This document shows, piece after piece, positions 31,111 to 43,575 of a stretch of 64,000 bases of DNA. The first letter of the stretch is position 1. Every line of letters starts with the position of its first letter. The position numbers were made by a program, and so were the translations under genes. Under the pieces are notes generated by a model that was given only the letters and a program-made list of their open reading frames with translations, had not been told where the DNA came from and did not search any database. The DNA comes from Phytophthora colocasiae (Eukaryota; Oomycota; Peronosporomycetes; Peronosporales; Peronosporaceae): NCBI GenBank assembly GCA_018806915.1, contig JAGKQI010000051.1, forward strand, positions 372,001-436,000. Reading direction: 5' to 3'.

Positions 31111-32458
31111 TGTGGTGAAGCGGACAAAAAAATTTTCCCGGAGAGGCGATGTCAGCCACGAACCCGAATAGAGTCGGAGCGAGCGACAGGGGGGACCTGT
31201 GATCGCCAGATCTGGGTCGAATCAGATGAAGGTACGATGGGTCCCGCCGGGAACAGGCAACGGAGACACCGGCGAAGAAGCAAGTGGAGCGGTGTTCGTG
31301 GGTGATCCGAATCCTGCCGTGGTGTTCGTGGGTGATCCGAATCCTGCCGGAGGAAGAATGGGGAAATCAAGGATGTTCTCGCGCGATCAACGATGACGGG
31401 TCCCCAAGCGAGCATGATCAGCTTACCCTGGCGCCCCGAAGCCTCTAACAGCACGATCCAACTTCCCCGAGCGGCGACGAAGCGAGATCACGCAAGATCG
31501 CGCAATGATCCTCTCCCGTATAAGTACGAGATCAGCTCCGGATCAAGGTCAACCCCAGGCGCGGCGCAGACTCTTCTTGTGGCCTGATCCGGATTCTATG
31601 AAGGATCACCAAGCGGGATCAGGCAGTGATCAAGTCCCGATTAAGTACGAGATCAAGCTTCGGTTAAGTGCGAGATCAAGCTTCGGTTAAGTACGAGATC
31701 AAGCTTCGGTTAAGTACGGAATCGGCCCAAGATCAGGGTTAGGGGAACTAAGCTAGGGATCAGCTATGTAGCCAGTGTCATGTGATCGTAGGATAGTAAA
31801 TCAGGATGGGATTAGTAGGCATAGGAATAACCATAAACAGACTCGAATTTGCCCTGAACCACTCAAGTGTCTTCGCTACGCCTGGAACCGGGAACTACAT
31901 TGGCCCTACAAGCGTCAGGAAGGTAAGGATACGTGACCTAGTATAGCGGTTAAGTCTGGATAATATATTGGCCAGCTTTGCCCTATCTAGTGAACTATCC
32001 TTTAAGTGTATACATCGGATCGGAAGGAATTGGTTGTTTAGCCTAAGGATCCAGTCGAATCTCGCCCCCTCAAGACCCCCGCTATCGGAAGCGGAAAACA
32101 ACGAAAGGAAGGGACTGAATCCCGAATATTGGACTATTGGAAGACCTGGATCAAGAACCAGGCACCCGGATCAAGGCTCGAGAACTCGCCTACGACCGGG
32201 ATCAAAGTACGAGGTGGAGTGAAGAACTTCCACGCCGCCTCAAACCCCTGCGTCACTCAAGACCTTCTTCTCGTCCCAAGACATCTTCAGAAGTTACCTG
32301 GAAGAGCGTAACCCGCCTGCCGACGGGTACACAAGGTGAACACTACACGCAACAAGATCACGGATCATCGGGGGACCCCCTCCGTTAGTCGGTGTCTGGG
32401 CGCAAGTGGCGATCGCGATCGGCCTCAACCAGATTTTGGCCAGATCCGCTCCACCACA
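31111..32458 (+). repeat. 5' LTR of innermost element
   Basis: This long LTR starts TGTGGTGAAGCGG and ends CTCCACCACA, with a perfect 7-bp terminal inverted repeat. It holds a direct repeat of about 25 bp (GGTGTTCGTGGGTGATCCG, twice, at about 31292-31343). It also holds a 23-bp tandem array with four units at 31641, 31664, 31687 and 31710. The 3' LTR has seven units. Confidence 0.95.
31628..31720 (+). repeat. 23-bp tandem array in 5' LTR
   Basis: Four units of TTAAGTACGAGATCAAGCTT plus CGG, with minor variants (TACGAG or TGCGAG; CTTCGG or TCCCGA). The equivalent array in the 3' LTR (44094-44250) has seven units. This accounts for the whole 69-bp length difference. Confidence 0.9.
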
Positions 32459-32459
32459 A

Positions 32460-32477
32460 TGGTGCGCGTGCCCGGAT
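32460..32477 (+). promoter_or_regulatory. primer-binding site of innermost element
   Basis: TGGTGCGCGTGCCCGG begins one base after the 5' LTR. Its complement ends in GCGCACCA, which fits a tRNA 3' terminus. The tRNA identity is not determined. Confidence 0.6.
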
Positions 32478-32801
32478 CTTCTGGTGACTTCGGATATCAC
32501 CGTGAGTCCCAAGAAGATGTCAAGATTAAAGAAGAACAAGGGGAAGAAGTGCCTACGAAGGTTGGATCAACGGAGGCACTGCTTAAAACGGAAAGATCCA
32601 CAGATCAGCAGAGTTCTGGGAGGATCTCTACTGACAGACACGAGGCAGACCTGGATCGCAATCCAGATCTCGAAGAAAAACCTCGAATTCCTCCCAAGGC
32701 CCCGTCGAGGGCCATTGCGGATCTCGATGAGAATCGAGATCCGCACACGAGCGATAAGGAATCAGCAAAGCTGAAACCTAATCTGCTCACCAAGACCACT
32801 G

Positions 32802-34636
32802 GTGCCTCAAGATCGACCAAGAAAAGAAGATCAAGAGCACCCGGACGAAATTGAAGGCTCCAGACTCAGAGCCAGAGGATGTGATCAACCCAGGATCAAC
32901 GATCACCAGGACGCGATCGAACAGGCCTACTACAGGAAGAGGCTAAGCGAGACCTTGCTTAATGATCCTGTTCTTACGATCATACAAGTCCGCCAGATCG
33001 GTAACCTCACCGGCCCAGTGTCGAAGCCCCGGACTAGCTCTGACCGCCTGAACGCGGTGAAGATCCTACTTGATCTGCTCCAAGAAGCTGGTTTGGTGGC
33101 TGGAGAGTTCGACCCAAACTCTCTATTTGACTTGGAACTGCAAGCGATTCAATCAGCGACCCATGATCTATTCGACTCCCTCAAGATCTTGGTCGGCGAG
33201 CGCCTACTGACGCCCGACCCAGGCTATCAGACTGGGTCGTCATGCTACGCGTCAGCGACCTCGGAACCAGACTCAGATAGCCCGAGAGGGTTGCAACGCA
33301 TGTCGTTAGGGCCCTCCGGCGCCAAGTTCCTGAAATCGCGTGTGAAGAAACAGGATACGCGATCGGTGGCCACAAAGCTGGAGGTCAAGATGCCCGATCA
33401 GCAAGAAAATCGCCGGATCCGGACGGACCAGACCGCGCCGACGACTAATTCCACTGGATCGAGCAACAAGTTGGACGATTACTTTCAAATGGCGATGGAT
33501 CGTTTCTTGAAAGAACGGAATCTCGCGACACCCCGATCGCCGATCAAAGGGGAGTTGGATGTTGAAATGGAGTCCGTCACGGCCTCGGATCCGGATGCAT
33601 GGGAATACGATCCGGACGATATGGGCATACCAAGTTCTGGTGGACAGATGTCGAGCCGAGCAGTGATCGCATCCTCGGCAATCGGTCAAGGAGGATCGTC
33701 GATGATCCAGCGGGTCCGGATCTCAGCGATCTCGGATCTGAAAGATTTTGCGGGTAAAGATCTGGACGAAGATCGCGCTCGGGCCTGGATCAGTAAAGTC
33801 AAGTCAGCATTTCAGCGCGATCAGGCTACGGAAGAAGAGAAATGCCTCACATTTGCAGATCTGATGGTGGGACCGGCAAAGAACTGGTACAGGCAGCTCA
33901 GTCGAACGACGAAAACCAAGTGGGCAGATCTGTTGGACAGTTTCCAGACCCAGTATTGTGGGTTGGGTATGTCGGTCGCGTGGCAATACTATCACGCTCG
34001 CAAACGATCGGAAGAGACTCCTCTCGATTATCTCTACCGGCTCAACGTGGCGGCTTTACGTGCTAGACTGAAGATCAAGGATGGGAGCCCTAAGGCCCGC
34101 CGGGAACATGTAGATCACTATATCGAGACATTGGGAGATCCGGAGTTAGCTGATCGGCTGACCCTACTCCGGCTGAATGACGTCGATGAACTTGAGGAAG
34201 TACTTCGTGCCCGGGAACGGGCGAAAAGCGAACAGCGTAAATCTGCGTTCGGATCGAAGTACAGACAAAGGCACCGGCCAGTGCCCCGGCAGCACCCACC
34301 CGGGCGGTGGTACGGGCGATCAAACCAGGATCGAGCTCGGAATCGGAGGAAATATCCGGATCGGACGGGTCCGATTCTGAAGGCGATCTCCGGAGAATAT
34401 ATCTTGCTGCGTCGGAAGACAAGCAGATCGGCACTGGGGCGTCCCCACCAACAGGATCAGTCGCGATCGCAGGTGAACACGCAAGATCGAGGCCGGATCG
34501 CGGATCGCAGGGTACGTCGGACCACGATCGAGGTCGCTGTTCACACTGTGGATCGCGGAAGCATACGGATCTGGACTGCTGGAGACGTCTAACCTGCGAA
34601 AAGTGCGGGAAGAGAGGTCACCCAACAGATCGCTGT
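32802..34636 (+). pseudogene. gag of innermost element (frame-disrupted)
   Basis: The main frame runs from about 32802 to 34592. It holds an N-terminal helical region (QAYYRKRLSETLLNDP), an acidic linker and a Ty3-type capsid domain at about 33715-34230 (LKDFAGKDLDEDRARAWI, SETPLDYLYRLNV-like block). The two zinc knuckles (CSHCGSRKHTDLDC at 34538-34579, CEKCGKRGHPTDRC at 34595-34636) lie in another frame. A frameshift or an indel therefore separates capsid from nucleocapsid. The true start is uncertain: an upstream frame opens at the ATG at 32459 and also needs a shift near 32840. Confidence 0.8.
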
Positions 34637-34908
34637 CTGGCCAGCCGCCACCTGCCGTGGTTGTGGGAGATCCATGAAGCTGGAGAATGCCCCATGGAAG
34701 AATTCTACAACCAGATCCGCAAGTGGTACGACCCGACCCGACATGCCGGATTGTTCCCGAGAAGGTGGAAAGATGTTAAACTAGGACGCTCGCCGGTTTG
34801 GAAACCGGTACGAGCCGAGCGTTCTGAGTACTGCATCTATGCATATGTGAACAAGAAATCGAGAGATCAAGATAGGAGAATTCGGATCTGCGCGGTAATA
34901 CATGTAAG

Positions 34909-37900
34909 TTGCATTCGTATACTGCTAAGATCGCGAGTCTTCCCCGGATCGATGAGTTCTCGCGATCTGGTGCGGAAGTGGCTTTGGATCTCAAGGAAGG
35001 AGAATCCAGGGGGTATTGGAAATACCACGCACCAGGAAAATGGTTCCGCCAAGCCAAGATCTCAGGCAAGATCAATCAGGAAAGAGCGATCTTGCTCCTG
35101 GACACTGGCGCCGAGGTATCCATCTTGGATACCACCTTTGCTCGTAAGGTTGGGTGCCACTTTGACACTAGTCAGAGACAGGAGTGTGTTGGGATCGGCG
35201 ATAATGTGTACACCACCGAGGGAAGAACGAGGATCAAGATCACACTTGCGGGATACTTGGTCTACTTTTTCGATATTTGGATCGGAGATCTATCCGGACA
35301 AGATGCGATCCTGGGTATGGATTTCATGATCCCGGCTGGGGTCCGGATGGATCTGGCAGAGGGATCGATGTGCTTACCTAATGAAGTGGGGATACCACTT
35401 AGTGGTCGCAAAAGATTATACGGGGAGAAGGTGAGATCAGTGAAATTGGAGGAAGATCTACATATCCCAGTTGGGGGATCTGAAGAGACCGCATCGAGAG
35501 TGAAATTATCGGCGACGGAGAAATTATGGGTGACCAGAGGCGACCGATGGGTACCCACCGTGGTAAATGGACCCGGCCGAACTCGGTACTTAGTGATCAC
35601 GAATTTGAGCGAGAAGATTTTACGACTGGATCACAGATTACATGTCGGGATGGTACTTGATCAAGAAAAAGTTCCTCGCTACCCCGGGTTTGTGTCGGTC
35701 GGGTCCCGGCGTTACATGGAGTGGCAGAATCTAGCTCTAGAAGCGACAGTGGACGCAAGACCGGAACCTCAGGAAACCGTAGAGATCCCCTTACCGTCGG
35801 TCGAACGGCCGACCTACGTTACGCCGCGATCTATACTCCGTCGAGGTGGGGCAATCAAGACCGATCCTGATCCTGCACCAATATCGACATTGGAACCGCG
35901 ATCACCGACCGATACGGCCGAAGTCAAGGTCGCATTCATCGATCCCCAACCGGATCCCATGGATACCCCACCGATCACGATCAGTTCCGACAAGACCCCG
36001 AGTGGCGAAGCTGGGGGCGGTGAGACTGAGACGAATGAGAGCTTGCCAGATCAGGCCCCAGGTCGGACAGATCGGACATGTGAAAAGGAAATCGAGGTAA
36101 AAACAGAAAAACCAGATTTTCAAATCGAGATCCAGCATGTATCCGACGCCGATGCCGTCCCCATGGTTAAAGACACCCCGATCTTGACAGCCAAGGACGA
36201 CAGGCTGCGCGATCAATCAACGGATCAACCCGATCCGACATCTCCGGAAAGAATCGAGAACGCCGATCAGACCCACTTACACGAAAGTGGCGATTTTTCG
36301 GCCGAAGATCTAGCCGATAATCTCGCAGTAGTACCAGAAATCCAGATCTCCACCACTGAAGAAGTCAAGATCGAAGATCTGCAAGTAGGAAATCCGGGAT
36401 CGGCTACCCCGGGGGAGATCGAGAAACTTCGACAGATTATTTGGAAGAAGCGACACCTCCTGATCGGAAAGGGAAACGCACTTCCTCCAGCGGCCAAGGG
36501 TGTTATATGCGATATCGACGTGGGTGATGCAAAGCCGATCGCACAACGAGTCCGAAAGGTGGCGCCACAGTTTCGCGAGAAAGTATCGGATCTTATCAAA
36601 GGACTCCTAGCTGCCAAGATCATTCGGCCATCGACATCGCCATGGGCATCTCCGATCGTGGTGATCATCAAGAAGAACGGTGTAGACATCCGACTATGTA
36701 TCGATTATCGGCTGGTGAACGGTCTCACGAGGCTGATGATCTACCCAATGCCTCTGATCAATGACCTGTTAGAAGATCTTGACAAGGTTCTGTGGTACTG
36801 CTCATTAGACATGGCGAGTGGATTCTGGGTCGTATCAATGACCGATCGAGCTCGCGCGATCTAAGCTTTCATCACCCCGTTCGGCCTCTTCGAGTGGAAT
36901 CGCATGCCGTTCGGGCTGAAGAACGCCCCTCAGATCTATCAACGTCTTGTGGACAACGCCCTATATGGATTTTTGAAGATCTCCCAGTCAGGGAATACGG
37001 AAGACTCCGCAGATGTGTTTGAATCAGGGATCCCGGAAGATCCTGGTCGCCCGTCGGTTCTAGGACGGAGATCATACATCGACGATATCTTGATCACGGC
37101 TGGATCATGGGATCAAATGTGCGATCGGGTGGAAGACCTATTGGAGGCCTGTGATAAATGGAATCTCTCGATCAGTGTGGCGAAGAGCTTCTGGGGCATG
37201 GATAAGGTGGGATATCTCGGACACAAAGTGTCGATCGACGGATTGGAGGCAAACCCGAAAGACCTGAAGTCTCTGACGGATCTGCCATTCCCTGGGTCGC
37301 TCCGATCCATGCAATCGTTCCTGGGAAGTTTGAATTACTATAGTCGGTTCATCGAGGATTACGCGATCTATGCATCGGTCCTATATGAACTACGTGAAGT
37401 GGAGTTCGCAGAACTGAAGAAGCGACCAGATCTTCGAAAGATCATGGATAGTACGGACCCGATCAATCGATATCCCGTTGCGCTTAAGTCGAATCAGGAT
37501 GGATCACCCGACACCTTGACTCAAGGGAATAGTACGCCGGATCTTAACTTGGGGGCGACGCCTCCCCCCTGTTCAAGCAAGGTCGGAGCCAATCTGGCCC
37601 AAAGAGCTGGCGACGAAAGGTGGGGTAGAGCACACAGGGCGTTTACAGCCTTGAAAACCAAGATCGCGTCGACCCCGATCCTCCGTCACTTCGACATGAC
37701 AAAGTTACCCGTGGTGATCGTGTATGCCAGTGACTGGGCGATCTCCGCCGCATTAATGCAGGAACACGACCAGATCTACCACCCGGTCGCATTTGCCAGT
37801 CGAACCTTGAAGACGAACGAGTTAAACTATAATGTTGCCGAAAGGAGGTGTTGGCACTCCTCCGGATCCTCGATCTACACTACACCCTGTTGGTGGGACG

Positions 37901-37917
37901 TCGGATCAAGGTCCTAA
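34909..37917 (+). pseudogene. pol of innermost element: protease, reverse transcriptase, RNase H (broken)
   Basis: One frame carries an aspartic protease (LLLDTGAEVSI, Asp at 35101-35103, then AILGMDFM), a long acidic linker, and the RT domain. RT blocks are RLCIDYRLVN, CSLDMASGFW, MPFGLKNAP, and YIDDILI near 37075. A TAA at 36862-36864 interrupts RT between the second and third of these. RNase H begins at about 37690 (VVIVYASDW) and leaves frame near 37850; its rest is in other frames up to about 38160. The TAA and frameshifts make this copy non-functional. Confidence 0.88.
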
Positions 37918-38139
37918 CCAGACACTCCACGCTTGCCTGGCTGTTCAGAGTCTGCCGGCCTTCAAGGGCGTCTGGGACAATGGTCTGCTCTCCTGTCCCC
38001 ATGGACACTCGAGATCACAGAAGTGTACGAAGGAGAAGATGAGATACTGGGGGCGATCGCAGCTAATATAACGCCTAGATCGGAGATCGACGAAGCCCTG
38101 ATCGCGATCGCGCCACAGAAGGAACCAAGGCGTAAGATC

Positions 38140-39107
38140 CAGATGCCGATTCCACCGTAGATCCAGGCGAGGAGCTATGGGTAGTAAGTTTCGACGGCTC
38201 GGCACGCGTGAAACGAGGAGGAGGCGCTTTCAGCGCGATCGTGTGGAGTTTGCCGGGGTGGAAAGTGATCAAAGCTAGATCAGACTATGCGGAGAGTCTT
38301 ACTGTCAATGAAGCGGAATACCGTGGGCTCTTGCTAGGTCTTGGCATGATCGCACAGTTAGAACGCCGCCGTTTGGTCATTTGTGGCGATTCGAACCTAG
38401 TGATCCGACAAGTCCGGGGCGAGATCGACTGCAAGGCGCCAGGATTGACGTTACTGAAACAGAAGGTGCTAGATCACTTGCGGAACTGGGGAGGTCATGA
38501 GCTAGTCCATGTGAAGAGAGACTGGAATGGGAGCGCAGACAGCTTGGCGAGCGCCGCGCTGCAGCGAATAAGCGGGATCGAGGTCCACGATGAAGCAGAT
38601 CGGTGCGATCTGGTCACCCTGAATCGGCTTGATGAGGTGTTGATCCCTCGAGTTGAAGATCGAACGGTGCAAGTGTCGGCCGTAGCCACGGGTGCAGCCC
38701 GAGCACGACCCGATGCCGCCGTCCTGCGAGAGGAACTGGTCCGGGAGATGCGAGTGGATCGGATCAGGCGAGCCCAGGACGAGGAGGTCTGGATCGCCGG
38801 ACTAAAGAAGTACCTGGCTGGGCAGATCGCGGATCTTACTCGAGCCGAGGCTGGATCCTACGCCAAGATCGCTTCCGAGTACGAGGTAGATGAACAGGAT
38901 CTGTTGTTTTATTGCCCACCAGGGCCGAGATCAAGAGGTGATCGCGACCGTCTGATGAGACTCGTGGTTCCAGAAACGCTACAGCAGGATGTCCTCCACC
39001 ACTACCATACGACTCTGGAAGGGGACATCAAGGGATCGGACGCACTTATCAGCGGATCCGAGATCATTTCCACTGGAGGATTATATCGGGTGTGCAGCGA
39101 TACGTAG
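38140..39107 (+). pseudogene. second, archaeal-type RNase H of innermost element, with start of integrase
   Basis: After the normal RNase H there is a second complete RNase H fold. It has SFDGSARVKRGGGAF (first Asp, about 38193), NEAEYRGLLLGL (Glu), CGDSNLVIRQV (Asp) and WNGSADSLAS (last Asp). All four catalytic acids are present. Such additional RNase H domains are known in plant Tat-type elements and in oomycete Ty3/gypsy elements. The same frame runs on to the start of the integrase zinc-binding region and stops at 39107. The CVDCETGK knuckle lies in another frame. Confidence 0.82.
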
Positions 39108-39122
39108 GCGAGTGTGTAGACT

Positions 39123-40334
39123 GTGAGACCGGAAAGGAGACCCACGATCCGAGGCGAGTCACCTGGGAATCTGCAAGCTACATACCCATTCCAGATCATA
39201 GCGATGGATCACATACCCTCTCTGCCCAGATCCAACAAAGGCAATACTGAACTGCTGATCTGGGTGGATCTGTTCACGGGATATGTGATCGCAAAGGCTA
39301 GTTCCTCCCGATCGGCCCAGACCGTCGCGGAATCTTATGAAGAATGCGTGTTCCGCAGATTTGGCGCTAGCGAGATGATCAGGCACGATCGAGAGCCGGG
39401 CTTCATGTCCGACTTCTTCAGATCGTTTAATAGGATCCTGGGGCAACGACAACGGGCGTCGATGGCCTACCGACCACAGGCCAATGGGACTGCGGAACGG
39501 ATGGTGCAAACGGCCACTAGGGCAATCAAGATGTATGTTCAAGATCTCGATCAAAAGGACTGGGATGAATATGCGGAGAGATTGACTTTCGCCATTAACA
39601 CGGCTCACGATCGGGTCCGGGGAGATACCCCTCACTATTTGGTACACGGATGGGACCCGAGATCGACCAGGCGCCATGACCGCGATCCAAGACGATGGAG
39701 ATATCGCGTTCAGAGATACTACCAGCAGTCGAGAGAACAGGTCAACGCTAAGCTGCGAGAGGCGATTGCGGACCGAGCTGATCGACACAATGAGGACGTC
39801 GATCCGCATCAGATCGAAGCTGGATCACGTGTTTGGCTATACCTAGATCGTGTGAAGGAAGGGTATGCACGTAAACTCGCTCACCTCTGGCACGGCCCGT
39901 TCCGTGTTGCAGAGAAGCTCAATGAATTCACGATCAAGCTGGAGATCGCGGGATCTGACTACCATATCTTCCCGGTGGTCCATGTTTCTAAGCTAAAGCT
40001 GGTACGGAATTTCCCGGATCGACCGCGGATCGAGTTGATGGTGGATGAAGCAGATCGGCTCGATTTCGATGAGATCCTCCTTCCGGAAGACAGTTGGGTC
40101 CCGGATCTGGATACCGATGAGTACGAAGTTGAACGGATCTCGGACATGCGAAGTGGGAAACGAACTCGCTACGGCCGGATCTATCGTGAATTTCTGGTGC
40201 ACTGGGTCGGTTATGATGAGCCAACGTGGGTCGACGAAGCTGATCTTAACTGTGGGGCCATACTGAGCGCGTTCCTACGTGACCACGCTAATCGGAACCG
40301 ATTCGGCGTGATGCAGTCACATGAAGAGGTGTAA
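39123..40334 (+). pseudogene. integrase core and chromodomain of innermost element
   Basis: The frame is open for 403 codons. The catalytic triad is visible: IIAMDHIPSL (Asp), IRHDREPGF (Asp) and NGTAERM (Glu). The GPFRVAEKL block of the C-terminal DNA-binding domain follows. The chromodomain is at about 40120-40290 (YEVERISDMRSG...EFLVHWVGYDEPTWV), which classes the element as chromovirus-like. It normally targets integration by binding histone marks. The frame is intact here but cut off from upstream pol by frameshifts. Confidence 0.88.
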
Positions 40335-40582
40335 GGAGAGTCAGGCGAGGTGACAGGGTTGCCTCGCCGTGATCGAGGAAGCTGATGTGGAGGAGAATCC
40401 AGATCAGAGCGAGAGTTTTACATTTGTGTATGTGCATGTACGTAGGGAATTTGACGCTGGAAGATGGTGATCCGGGATGTCGAGATGGAGATGAAAGGGG
40501 ATCACATTCTCAAAATGATGGAGTACGATGGAATGACTGTGGGAATGGAGAATACGAGAATTACGAGTGGAGATTATGGGAG
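40335..40582. other. spacer between chromodomain and antisense ORF end
   Basis: Short, purine-rich on the plus strand. No feature is seen. Confidence 0.4.
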
Positions 40583-43472
40583 TTACGAATGGAGATGGAA
40601 GAATGCAGAACGGCCCTGGATGGGGTTCCGAATCCGGGCTCGGGGGGAAGCCTCGAGCAGGTGATCGAAGTGGCACGATTTACGGAGAAGCGGGAGGAGG
40701 ATTGAACTTGCCGATAAGTCGGGAATCCTGGTAGCGGGATGGTTGACCGGGTCTTGCCGATACTGGTTACGCCACGGATCCGCCTCGTCACACTCCTCCA
40801 GAGCCTCGATCAGGTTCGCCGGCTCTGGGACGTTCGCGTTGGGATCCGCCAGGTTGGCACGCCGAGAGACCACGCCGGGATACCAACGAACCACATCCAC
40901 CGACGGAATGGGAAGGTGAAGGAAGAACGGATCCAGCAGGATGTCGAGATCGAACCACTGATCGCGCATTATGGCGGGGAAGGAGGCGAGGAATCGGCGC
41001 CAAGCAGACCCAGCCCGACTCCGCCGGGCCTTGCGAGCAACGTAATACCGCTGCAGTTCAAGATCCGCATCCTGCATGGCAGAGGTGATCTCGAGGTTGT
41101 GGGTGGCCTCCCAAAATGCTTGACGGTGCCGTTCCTCCAGAACGCGATAGGTGGCGGCCACGGCCGCGAGGGGTGTTCCCTCCCTCTCATGCAGATCGAG
41201 GTCGAACGTAAGGGGACCCGGGTTCGCGAAGTCGTTCCACGGCTCCAGAGCCAGCAGATCAAGCACGTTCACGCCCGTGATCAACTCGTGGAGGTATTCG
41301 GTGCGGGGGGTCGGTGCAGGCCCAGCCTGTATCTGGGAAGGGAACAGCCAACCCGAAGGGATCAACAACCGTTTGCCCAGAGAACTGGCGATCAGACCCA
41401 CGATCGAATACTGCCCGATCACCTGCGGATCCCACGGCACGATGTCAGCAGCCGCGAAGGTACGCTGCCGATCGTACCCTGGAATGAAAGAGGCGACCGG
41501 GAACAGGGGTGGTCGGAGCCCGGGGGGCGAGGAACCGCCGGAAGGAGGTGGCGGCGGTGACGGGGAACCCGGAGGTGATCCTGGAGACGGCGGGCCTGAT
41601 CCATCTGGAGATGGGCTTGAGCCGTCAGGAGACCCCGATCCACGGGTGCCAGAAGGTCCGGATCTCGGAACCTGACCAGACTCGCGCCGGTGCGTCGAGA
41701 TAGATCGTTGGCGGCTCATGTGTAAAATATCATCATCCTCGGAGTCCTCCGCCTCGTTGGAGCGTACCGATTCGGCTTCAGAACTAGTTCCATTGCTGGG
41801 TTCTGGACTTCCGTCCTCTTCGGACGGCGACGAGAATGGGTGCTGGGGATCGTAGTCGGAGTCTTCCTCGTCCTCATCCGGCGAACCACCCTCGGCGGGA
41901 AGTGATCCGGACTGATCCGTAGGCGCTGGGGTCGGATCAGGGGCTGGAGTGTCGGTTTCCTCCCCTCCGGCTTGCCCAGAAGCTTGGTCCGCCAACAGAT
42001 CCAGCGGACTCGCCGTTGATCCTGCCGGGGTCGGGACCACCGTGGGTGTGACAGGCTGGGTTGACCCGGGAGCTTCGGTAGCTGCAGGTTTTAGATCACG
42101 GGGAGCTGAGGTGCTCGAGCCGGACGCTTGCGTGAGGAAGGAGGAACGGCCGGGAAGCGGAGGCGCTTCGAGATCTTTTGGTGGCACGAGCCGCCCGTCG
42201 ATCCGCGATCCACGAGGACAACCGAGCAGAGGAATCCTCGGCGTGGTGCAGCTGTTGCTCGGCTTCGGCATAATCAGCGTCCAGCTCTTGGTGAGCCTGT
42301 CGAAGCTCCGCGTTCTGTCGCTGGAGTTGGTCGAGCTCCTGTGTCGTCGCATCCCGGGCGGAACGAGCCACGTCAAGGTCTGCGAGGGCAGACAAACGAT
42401 CTTGGGTGGCATCGTCCAGGTCGACCTGGATTCGATCACGGTCTGCCGTTACTCGATTGAGATCTTGCATTGCCTGATCCCGGTCGAGGCGGGCCTGATC
42501 CAGGTCTGCGACGGCCTGATCCCGCTCGGCAATGGCGGCACGATGCTGGACGGAGAGCTGGTCCCGGTCGTGCTGGATTATTTCCAGATTTCCCAAGGCG
42601 TCTGCCAGATCTTGCTCCAGGCTGGATACGGCGGCGGCATCGGCGGTTGCACCCAGAGGCGGAGCGCGAGAATCCGGAGCGGATACGTCCTCCAAGGCGA
42701 GGTGTGCCCGAGCCAGTTCAACCTGGTGATCCTCTGCCTCGCGTTCCAGATACGCGACCTCGGCTCGAGCGGCGAGCAACTCCGCTTGGGTCCGCGTTAA
42801 CTCCAACCTTAACCGAGCTTCCTCTGCCGTCGGGCGAGTCTGATCAGCAGGCAGGACCGCCAGCCGCTTGTGGGCCTTGGGAGGAATCGTTCCTCTGCCA
42901 GCGCTCAAGGCTACGCTGAGTGAGGGTCAGGTCATGACGCACGGCGGCGAGCTCCCGTTCGCGATCCTGAAGCTCATCCCGGAGTTCAATCTCCGTCTCC
43001 CGGCTATGCGAAGTTCGGCCAGCCGGAAGTCGAGATCCTCGAGCGCAGAGTCTAGCCGCGTCTGGATCCGGGCCAGTCGCTGCTCAGACTCCCGTCGTTC
43101 GGCGTCGTGCTGGGCTCGCTGATCCTGCAAGGCGGCGATCGCGTCCCCACCGATAGCATCTCCGGTTCCCGATCGCAGATGAACGATTTCGGCGTTCAGC
43201 CGCAAAATCTCCTCCGCTTGGTCATCCCGGAAGCGCTCCATATCCTCCATGTCGGATCGCAACCGGCGAACGGTGTCGTCCAGGTGGTCCCGATCGCGAC
43301 TCAAGGTTTCGCGCATCCGTTGGCTGTGGGCCAGCCTCGCTTGCAAGGTGACCAGCTCAGGGTTTACCCCGGGGGTTGAGAAGCGGGAGGCCGTGGATCG
43401 GGCGGATCGGATCGAGTGCTCGCTCGAGGGCGTTCTCGGCGTCAAAGGGGGCGAGGAAGGCGGATCGGACAT
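40583..43472 (-). pseudogene. long antisense coding region of innermost element (coiled coil, acidic/Pro linker, globular end)
   Basis: On the minus strand about 960 codons are open in three successive frames: 43472-42927 from an ATG (MSDPPSSPPLTP), then about 42908-42096, then about 42240-40583. Frame changes near 42990-42900 and near 42170 interrupt it. Each change joins parts of the same protein type, so it looks like one decayed gene. The N terminus is Ser/Pro-rich. A strong coiled coil follows (repeated RDRDHLDDTVRRL and AERDQAVADLDQARLDRD type heptads). Next come an acidic stretch (DEDEEDSDYDP) and a Pro/Gly/Ser run. The last 290 residues look globular (IVPWDPQVIGQYSIVG, WFDLDILLDPFFLHLP). 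No known family is recognised. No comparable sense frame exists here. Confidence 0.65.
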
Positions 43473-43564
43473 TTCGAGGGAGTGGTGGCGCTTGAACGAC
43501 TTGTGTTCCAGGAGGTGAATGTGGAAATAAACCCGAAGTGAGCTGCGGCAGCTCAACTTACGTG

Positions 43565-43575
43565 CTGGGGGCGGA
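43565..43575 (+). promoter_or_regulatory. weak polypurine tract of innermost element
   Basis: CTGGGGGCGGA directly precedes the 3' LTR. It is purine-rich with one interruption and sits where plus-strand priming is expected. Confidence 0.45.

Noticed and set aside
34538..35110. Programmed frameshifting between gag, zinc knuckles and protease of the innermost element
   Set aside because: No convincing heptamer plus structure was seen, and this copy has many ordinary indels, so the frame changes are more simply decay.
40739..42919. Plus-strand open frames of 150-280 codons opposite the antisense ORF of the innermost element
   Set aside because: They shift between frames, have low-complexity Gly/Pro/Arg content and no domains. 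The minus strand shows regular coiled-coil heptads, so the plus frames are taken as shadows.
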